From contig NZ_LSJI01000266.1 of NCBI RefSeq assembly GCF_001557235.1, positions 10,163 to 74,162 on the forward strand: 64,000 nt of DNA, in the 5' to 3' direction. Position 1 is the stretch's first letter. Each line of letters starts with the position of its first letter. The DNA is from Phenylobacterium sp. CCH9-H3. GTDB taxonomy: Bacteria; Pseudomonadota; Alphaproteobacteria; Caulobacterales; Caulobacteraceae. The translations under genes were made by a program, and so were the position numbers. The notes below the pieces were generated by a model that worked only from the letters and a program-made list of their open reading frames with translations, did not search any database and was not told where the DNA came from. This document shows, in pieces, positions 58,318-64,000 of this stretch.

Positions 58318-58716
58318 ATGTCGATCGAGTTCTGGTGCCTGTACGCCGCGATGGGCCTTGCGCTGGTCCATCTGACCGCCGCGTCCTTCAGCTTCAAGGC
58401 GCAGGTGGGCAACGCCTACACCGTCGGGGCGCGCGACGAAGACCTGAGGCCCAAGGGCGTGGCGGGCCGTCTCGGCCGCGCGCAGCGCAATTTCCTCGAA
58501 ACGTTCGCCATCTTCGCCGCCGCCGTTCTCATGCTGGACGCGCTCGACCGGGCCGGCGGCTGGTTGAGCGTGTCCGGCGCGGTGACCTACGTTGCGGGGC
58601 GATCGCTCTTCCTGCCGCTCTACGCCGCGGGGATTCCATGGCTGCGGACCCTGAGCTGGAACGCCGCGACGGCGGGCCTCGTCATGGTGATGATCGCCGT
58701 CGTGTGGACGCCTTGA
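58318..58716 (+). CDS. MAPEG-family membrane protein
   Basis: A 132-residue four-helix membrane protein. MGLALVHLTAASFSF, GNAYTVGARDEDL, RAQRNFLETFAIFAAAVLML and YVAGRSLFLPLYAAGIPWLRTLSW are classic MAPEG features, with the Asn/Glu of RNFLE used for glutathione binding in animal members. ATG after GGGAGGACGGCC. Right border of the catabolic island; may handle reactive electrophiles, but unproven. Confidence 0.85.
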   Translation: MSIEFWCLYAAMGLALVHLTAASFSFKAQVGNAYTVGARDEDLRPKGVAGRLGRAQRNFLETFAIFAAAVLMLDALDRAGGWLSVSGAVTYVAGRSLFLPLYAAGIPWLRTLSWNAATAGLVMVMIAVVWTP

Positions 58717-58761
58717 GCGATGGCTCGCGCGCCGCCGCCGCGCGCGCCCAAAGCGCCCAGG

Positions 58762-59781
58762 TCATCCGCCTGAGAAGCCCTGGCGGCCCAGGCCGTCGAT
58801 CAGCAGCGCGGCATTGAGCGCGTAGGCCGCGACGAGAGCCAGGCTCACCCAGCTCACCGCGCGCGCCGGCCTTGCGGTCGGGCGATAGATCAGGCCGATC
58901 GTGGCGGCCCCCGTCATCAGCAGCGCCGTCAGCACGGTGACGCCATGGGCGGCCGAAACCTGAGAGAGCAGGGGGCCGCCAGGATAGGCGGCATCGTCGA
59001 CGGCCAGCACCACCATGTTGAAGAGATTGCTGCCGAACAGATTGGCGACCGCCATATCCAGAGCCCCGATGCGAACGGCGGACAGGGTGACCACCAACTC
59101 GGGCAGGGACGTCGCCGCGGCCAGGAACAGCGTGCCGACGAAGGTGGTTGTCCAACCCATAGCCGTCGCTAGGTCCAGGGCCGCGCCGGGCAGCATGACC
59201 CCCGCGGCCACGACGGCCGTCGCCGCGGCCACGTAGCCGGTCACAGCGCGGGCCAGCGTAACGCCCGGATACCGCAGGGCGGCGGGTTCTGGTGGCTCGA
59301 GCAGGCGACGGCGCTCGTAGGTAAAGATGTTGCGCAGGGCCAGCACGTAGATCGGGACGATCGCCAGTGTCGCGGGACTCAGGGGCAGGCCGGCGATGGC
59401 GGCCGGCGCCGACAGGTTGAGTCCCACGATCGCCAGCATGACTGCGCTGTAGCCCGTTGAAAGTGCATGGCCTTCCGCGGCGCGGGCGAACAGGCAACCC
59501 GGCCTATGGAAGAAGTCGACAACGCTCAGCAGGAGCAGGTTGAAGACGCAGCTTCCCAGCGCATCCCCGACGGCGAGGTCGGGCGCATTTTCGAGCCGCA
59601 CCGCGCTGATCCCGGTGACCAGTTCAGGCAACGACGTGACCGTCGCAAGCAGGATGAGGCCAATCCAGCTACCCGAGAGGCCGGTCCGCTCCGCGATGAC
59701 ATCGCCGAAACGCGACAGCCAGTAGCCGGCGAAAGCGATGACGGCGGCGAGCAGCAGGAACGTGGTCCATACGGTCAACAT
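58762..59781 (-). CDS. CaCA-superfamily cation/Ca2+ exchanger
   Basis: A 339-residue antiporter with two inverted alpha-repeats. Repeat 1 has LLATVTSLPELVTGISAVRLENAPDLAVGDALGSCVFNLLLL, and repeat 2 has AAATSLPELVVTLSAVRIGALDMAVANLFGSNLFNMVVLA. About ten helices. The Glu of each SLPE binds the cation. Na+/Ca2+ or H+/Ca2+ specificity is not visible. Divergent from the universal stress gene. Confidence 0.88.
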   Translation of the reverse strand: MLTVWTTFLLLAAVIAFAGYWLSRFGDVIAERTGLSGSWIGLILLATVTSLPELVTGISAVRLENAPDLAVGDALGSCVFNLLLLSVVDFFHRPGCLFARAAEGHALSTGYSAVMLAIVGLNLSAPAAIAGLPLSPATLAIVPIYVLALRNIFTYERRRLLEPPEPAALRYPGVTLARAVTGYVAAATAVVAAGVMLPGAALDLATAMGWTTTFVGTLFLAAATSLPELVVTLSAVRIGALDMAVANLFGSNLFNMVVLAVDDAAYPGGPLLSQVSAAHGVTVLTALLMTGAATIGLIYRPTARPARAVSWVSLALVAAYALNAALLIDGLGRQGFSGG

Positions 59782-59905
59782 TCGTGTGCTCCGGGGGCGA
59801 GCCGCCTTCTGCGGCGGTGTTGAGGGCGTGACCTTGCGTTCCGTCAAAGCCCAGGACCGCCCCGTGGTCTTGGATGCAACGACGTATCGCCGGAGGTCCG
59901 GAAAT

Positions 59906-60820
59906 ATGACGAGCTCCGAGACGACCGTTGAGGCGCGGCCTGTCCTGCTGGCGACCGACCTCAGCAGCCGGTGTGACCGGGCCTTCGAGCGCGCATGCGC
60001 GCTCGCCGCGGCGCGAGGCGTCACGCTCCATGTGGTCACGGCGGTCGAGGGCGACTTCCACCAGCCTTCGTGGCGGTCGAGCGAGCGACAGGCCCTGGCG
60101 AAGATGCGCGCGGATGTCACAGAGGCGCTCGGGAGCCGTTCGCTGTCCTGGGAGCCCGTCGTCGCACCGGGCCGATCCCGCGAGGTGATCGTCGAGACCG
60201 CCCGACGAATCGGCGCTGGACTGATCGTGGTCGGCGTCGCGCGGAATGAATTGCTGGGCCGGGCAAGCCCCGGCAAGACGGTGGAGACGCTCATCCGCGA
60301 AGCCCCGGCGCCGGTGCTCGTGGTGCGGCGGCGCTCTGTCATCGCCTATCGCCAAGTTCTGCTGCCTACCGACTACTCGCAGGCGGCCGAGCTGGCTCTG
60401 ATTCGCGCCGCCGCGATGTTTCCCGAGGCGCAATTCATACTCCTTCACGGATATCGCGTTCCCTTCGCCGGGTTTCTCGACGAGGGGACCGACCAGCCCG
60501 AGTTCAAGGCGCTGGCGCTGGAGGAACAGTCCGACTTCATCTCACGGGTCGAGGCGGCGACCGGCCAGCGGGGCCGGTTTGTCGGACTGGTGGAGTATGG
60601 GGGCTCCGAAGAGCTTGTGGTCGACTTCGTAGGCAGCAATCCCGCTGACCTCGTCGTCATCGGCGCGCACGACCAGGGCGGCATCCTGGGAGCACTCAGC
60701 GTCGATGTCGCCGGCCGACTGCTGATGGCGGTGCGGTGCGATGTGCTCGTCGTTCCAGAGTCCGCGGCCGAGTCATCGGCGCCGAGGGGCCGCAAGGCCC
60801 GTGACGCCGCAGCCCGCTGA
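59906..60820 (+). CDS. Tandem universal stress protein
   Basis: A 304-residue protein with two Usp domains (about 10-145 and 150-285). Domain 1 ends GLIVVGVARNELLGRASPGKTVETLIREAPAPVLVV and domain 2 ends DLVVIGAHDQGGILGALSVDVAGRLLMAVRCDVLVV. The first carries a partial nucleotide-binding G-x-G/S loop, the second a degenerate one. ATG after CGGAGGTCC. May respond to ion or energy stress together with the divergent exchanger. Confidence 0.86.
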   Translation: MTSSETTVEARPVLLATDLSSRCDRAFERACALAAARGVTLHVVTAVEGDFHQPSWRSSERQALAKMRADVTEALGSRSLSWEPVVAPGRSREVIVETARRIGAGLIVVGVARNELLGRASPGKTVETLIREAPAPVLVVRRRSVIAYRQVLLPTDYSQAAELALIRAAAMFPEAQFILLHGYRVPFAGFLDEGTDQPEFKALALEEQSDFISRVEAATGQRGRFVGLVEYGGSEELVVDFVGSNPADLVVIGAHDQGGILGALSVDVAGRLLMAVRCDVLVVPESAAESSAPRGRKARDAAAR

Positions 60821-61017
60821 ATCCACGCCGCAGCTCAGAACCACCCGCCGAACAATTGCGCATAATCTTCCTTAGGCGCAATGCGGGCACGTCTACGTCA
60901 AACGCCCCATACAGCCGCAGCACGGCGTTCGCCTACCCTCGCCCTGGGGAGACTGAGCCGTTCGCCTCAGCCGGAAACTGCGCGGCGCCCGCGCGCCCGT
61001 ACTCGAGGAGTCCTGCG

Positions 61018-62748
61018 GTGAAGAAAGTGGCAGCGGCTTGGACGGCGGCGGTGCTCGTCCTCTGCTCCGGGCCGGTCGTGCTGGCGCAGGCCTCGGGGTC
61101 CGGCGCCGCCAGCGGCGCCGTCGAAGAGACGGAAGCCGGCATCCCCGTCACCGACCCGCTGACCATCGAGAAATGCGGCGGCTGCCACGCCCGCGACGAC
61201 AAGGGCAACCTCTCCCGCATTTCCTGGTCCCGCACGACGCCCGAGGGCTGGTCGCAGTCGATCAAGCGAATGGTGCGCCTGAACGGGCTGCAGCTCTCAG
61301 GCGCGGACGCCCGGGCGATCGTTAAGTACCTTGGCACCCGCCACGGACTGGCGCCCGAGGAAGCCAGGCCGGTCATGTACCTTGTGGAGAAGCGCATCGT
61401 CGACGAGGCGATCCCGAACGACGACATCCGCCAGGCCTGCGCCGCCTGCCACGCCTTCGCCCAGCCGATGTCCTGGCGCCGCTCCAAGGCCGAATGGCAG
61501 CTCCTCCAGAACCTGCACGTGGGGATGTTCTCCCAGGCCGACGCGCAGTTCCGGCGCACCGTGGATCGCACGCCGCCGCTCCCCGAAGGCGCGCCGAAGG
61601 TCACCGCCGGCCAGGTCGCCCTCGAATACCTGGCCAAGAACGCCGGCCTGCACTCCGCCGAGTGGGCGGCCTGGCAATCCCGGATCCGGGACCCTGGCAT
61701 CGCCGGCAAGTGGCTCGTTTCGGCCACCCTGCCCGGCAAGGGAAAGTTCGTCGGCGCGATGGTCATCACGCCCGGCGCGACGAAGGACGAGTTCGCCACC
61801 CAGGTCACGTTGAAGTCGCTCAAGGATGGAACCACGATCACGCGGTCCGGCTCGGGCCTCGTGTACGCCGGCTACTCTTGGCGCGGCCGCTCGGCGGGCT
61901 CCGGCGCCAAGGGCCGCACGCCGGACGATCCGGCCAGCGACGCCCGGGAGGCCCTCTGGATCGCCCCCGGCCAGCAGTCGGCCGAGGGCCGCTGGTATTG
62001 GGGCGAGTACCAGGAGTTCGGGTTCGACGTGAAACTCACGCGGGCCTCGGCGGCCCCTGCCCTGGTGGCCGTGACGCCCTTCGCCCTGAAGGCCGGCGCC
62101 AAGGGGGTGCGCGTGACGCTCCACGGCGGCAATCTTCCCCCTGCGGTCGCGCCCTCCGCCGTGAGCCTCGGCGCCGGGGTGACCGTCACCCGCATCGTCT
62201 CGACGACGCCGGACGAGGTGGTGGCCGAGGTGGACGTCGCCCCCGACGCGGCGGTCGGCAATCGCGATGTGCAGGTGGCCGGGGCGATCCTCGAGAACGC
62301 GTTCCCGGTCTTCCAGAAGCTGGACTACCTGAAAGTGACCCCGGAGACCGCCCTCGCCCGCCTGGGCGGCATCAAGTTCGCCAAGGGCTATCAGCAGTTC
62401 GAGGCGATCGGCTTCACCAACGGCCTCGACGGCAAGCCGAACACCGCCGACGACGTGCGCGTGGGCCCCGCCGACGTGACCTGGAACATCGAGGAGTTCG
62501 CCTCGGTCACCTACGACGACGACAAGAAGTTCGTCGGCGCTCTCGGCCCGAACGCGCTGTTCACACCGGCCTTGGAAGGCCCGAACCCGGCCCGCAAGTT
62601 CAGCCGCAACAACTACGGCGAAGTCTGGGTCGAGGCGACCGCCAAGAGCGACAAGGACAAGTTCGGCAAACCGCTGACCGGCCGCGCCTACCTGGTCGTC
62701 ACCATCCCGACCTACCAGCGCTGGGATCAACCGGAGGTCAGCCAATGA
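61018..62748 (+). CDS. qhpA: Quinohemoprotein amine dehydrogenase alpha subunit (diheme)
   Basis: A 576-residue periplasmic protein. Signal peptide (AWTAAVLVLCSGPVVLAQA), then a diheme cytochrome c domain with CGGCH (53-57) and CAACH (141-145), and three beta domains as in the Paracoccus and Pseudomonas enzymes, including LVAVTPFALKAGAKGVRVTLHG. Oxidises primary amines to aldehydes, with the cofactor CTQ in the gamma subunit. GTG start after GAGGAG. Its stop overlaps the maturase start (ATGA). Confidence 0.9.
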   Translation: MKKVAAAWTAAVLVLCSGPVVLAQASGSGAASGAVEETEAGIPVTDPLTIEKCGGCHARDDKGNLSRISWSRTTPEGWSQSIKRMVRLNGLQLSGADARAIVKYLGTRHGLAPEEARPVMYLVEKRIVDEAIPNDDIRQACAACHAFAQPMSWRRSKAEWQLLQNLHVGMFSQADAQFRRTVDRTPPLPEGAPKVTAGQVALEYLAKNAGLHSAEWAAWQSRIRDPGIAGKWLVSATLPGKGKFVGAMVITPGATKDEFATQVTLKSLKDGTTITRSGSGLVYAGYSWRGRSAGSGAKGRTPDDPASDAREALWIAPGQQSAEGRWYWGEYQEFGFDVKLTRASAAPALVAVTPFALKAGAKGVRVTLHGGNLPPAVAPSAVSLGAGVTVTRIVSTTPDEVVAEVDVAPDAAVGNRDVQVAGAILENAFPVFQKLDYLKVTPETALARLGGIKFAKGYQQFEAIGFTNGLDGKPNTADDVRVGPADVTWNIEEFASVTYDDDKKFVGALGPNALFTPALEGPNPARKFSRNNYGEVWVEATAKSDKDKFGKPLTGRAYLVVTIPTYQRWDQPEVSQ

Positions 62749-64000
62749 CCGCAATGACGGCGCACGCCTATGGTCCCGGCGAGTTCCACGCCTTCGACTC
62801 CGCGGGACGGAAGTTCATCTACCTGGTCTCGTCTGGGGCGGTGTTCGAGCTGGACCAGGCCGCGAGCGAACTGCTGGCCGAGCTCGGCCAGCGGCGCATG
62901 CATCGCCACGAGCTGATCGAGAACCTGGCGGCCAGGGGTTACGGCCAGGACGACGCCGAGGGGCTGGTGCGCGAACTCTACCTGGCCCAGGTGATCGTCG
63001 CCGGCGAGATCGCGGCCCCGGTCGTCTCGCCGCCGCCGGCCGACTTCCCCCTGGCGTCGCTGGTGATGAACATCACCAACCAATGCAACCTGTCCTGCAC
63101 CTACTGCTACGAGTTCGGCGCGGACAAGATCGCCACGCCCCAGGGCAAGCCGAAGTACATGGACCTGGAGACCGCCCGCGCCTCGGTGGACTTCCTGCTG
63201 CGCGAGTCCCGGGGCCGTCGGGCGGTGCACATCACCTTCTTCGGCGGCGAAACGCTGATGAACTTCAAGCTGCTGCGAGAGGTGGTGAGCTACGCCCGCG
63301 AGCAGGCCGCCGCGGAGGGGCGGACGGTCGACTTCAGCCTGACCACCAACGCCACCCTGCTGACGGCCGAGATCATCGCCTTCCTGTCGGACAACGCCAT
63401 CGGCGTCACCGTCAGCATGGACGGGCCGGCGGACCTCCAGGACAGGCGAAGGGTCTACAAGAACGGCCGCGGCAGCTACGCGCGGATCGAACCGCGCCTC
63501 AGGGCCCTGATCGCCGGCCACCGCACGCGGGCGATCACCGCGCGGGTCACCCTCACCGACGGCGTCACCGACGTGCTGCGGATCTACCGCCACCTGAAGG
63601 ACGACCTGGGCTTCCACGAAGTGGGCTTCGCGCCTGTGACCAGCTCGGGCGATCAGGACTATTCGGTGAAGGCCGAGGACATGGAGAGCGTCCTCGCGCA
63701 ATTTCAGGCCCTCGCCCGCGAGTGGCTGGAATATGCGCTACAGGGCCGCATGCACGGCTTCTCGAACGTCAGCGAGACGATCGGCGAGCTGGTCAAGGGG
63801 GTGAACAAGTCGCATCCCTGCGGCGCGGCGATCGGCCTGGTGGGCGTCAGCCCCGGCGGCGACATCTCGCCCTGCCATCGCTTCACCGACGCCGACACCC
63901 ATACGCTCGGGCACATCTCCACCGGCATCGACAAGACCAAGCAACAGGACTTCCTGGCCCGCGGTCACGTCAGCGCCAAGTACGAGTGCCAGAGCTGCTG
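62745..64000 (+). CDS. qhpD: Radical SAM/SPASM maturase of quinohemoprotein amine dehydrogenase, 5' part
   Basis: The first 418 codons of a radical SAM enzyme that crosslinks the gamma subunit by thioether bonds. The N-terminal part (about 10-95, EFHAFDSAGRKFIYLVSSG) is a PqqD-like peptide-recognition domain. The 4Fe-4S motif is NITNQCNLSCTYCYEFGAD (Cys114, 118, 121). FFGGETLMNF, TTNATLL and SMDGPAD follow. SPASM cysteines begin with HPCGAAIG, ISPCHRF and YECQSC. The window ends inside the SPASM domain; genes for the gamma and beta subunits should follow. Confidence 0.9.
   Translation, partial: MTAMTAHAYGPGEFHAFDSAGRKFIYLVSSGAVFELDQAASELLAELGQRRMHRHELIENLAARGYGQDDAEGLVRELYLAQVIVAGEIAAPVVSPPPADFPLASLVMNITNQCNLSCTYCYEFGADKIATPQGKPKYMDLETARASVDFLLRESRGRRAVHITFFGGETLMNFKLLREVVSYAREQAAAEGRTVDFSLTTNATLLTAEIIAFLSDNAIGVTVSMDGPADLQDRRRVYKNGRGSYARIEPRLRALIAGHRTRAITARVTLTDGVTDVLRIYRHLKDDLGFHEVGFAPVTSSGDQDYSVKAEDMESVLAQFQALAREWLEYALQGRMHGFSNVSETIGELVKGVNKSHPCGAAIGLVGVSPGGDISPCHRFTDADTHTLGHISTGIDKTKQQDFLARGHVSAKYECQSC

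Noticed and set aside
1-64000. Mobile elements, CRISPR arrays, prophage or integrated plasmid
   Set aside because: No transposase, integrase, repeat-spacer array or phage gene was seen, and the tRNA genes have no adjacent integrase or duplicated 3' end that I could find.

Overview
The window is a GC-rich, densely coded alphaproteobacterial chromosome segment, most likely from the Caulobacteraceae (Caulobacter/Phenylobacterium group). The best lineage evidence is a PopA-like protein with two receiver domains and a degenerate GGDEF domain that keeps its c-di-GMP inhibitory site (24883-26217). A two-domain cold-shock protein and an NDUFS4-type complex I accessory protein are typical of the same neighbourhood. 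I see no insertion sequence, phage, CRISPR or rRNA. There are four tRNAs: Glu(TTC), Pro(TGG), Arg(TCT) and Ser(TGA).

Region 1 (1-38 kb) is mostly housekeeping. It holds the end of recJ, a cold-shock protein, small exported proteins, an rRNA pseudouridine synthase and a stress-type SDR. A sulfur amino-acid block follows: cystathionine beta-lyase, an amino-acid-binding lipoprotein, a GNAT protein, 3-mercaptopyruvate sulfurtransferase and cysteine synthase, next to cyclopropane fatty-acid synthase. Next come LPS core precursor genes (kdsA, hldE, hldD), recG/sdhE/mfd, popA, an SDR/CoA-transferase pair, TadG divergent from two TadE-like minor pilins, rlpA, and a tightly overlapping run tmk-holB-tatD-MBL hydrolase-PurN-like-ABM protein.

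Region 2 (38-58.7 kb) is an accessory catabolic island. It encodes two CoA ligases, two thiolases, three SDRs, a dihydrodipicolinate-reductase-like protein, a DUF1295 membrane protein, a nitronate-monooxygenase-type flavoprotein, a TonB receptor, five SnoaL/NTF2-fold proteins, a carotenoid/lignostilbene-type cleavage oxygenase with all four iron-binding histidines, and a MAPEG protein. It also carries two unusual regulators, each made of two HxlR winged-helix domains with a C-G-H-x7-C-x2-C element after each. A 16-bp motif close to ACTTGCATAACGATAC lies upstream of nearly every transcription unit here, and I did not notice it elsewhere. My reading is a single regulon that imports a hydrophobic, probably stilbenoid or apocarotenoid compound through the outer membrane, cleaves it, and degrades the product as CoA thioesters. 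Substrate and regulator-motif pairing are inferences.

Region 3 (58.7-64 kb) has a Ca2+/cation antiporter divergent from a tandem universal stress protein. It is followed by the start of a quinohemoprotein amine dehydrogenase operon: the diheme alpha subunit and the radical-SAM/SPASM maturase, the latter cut by the window end.
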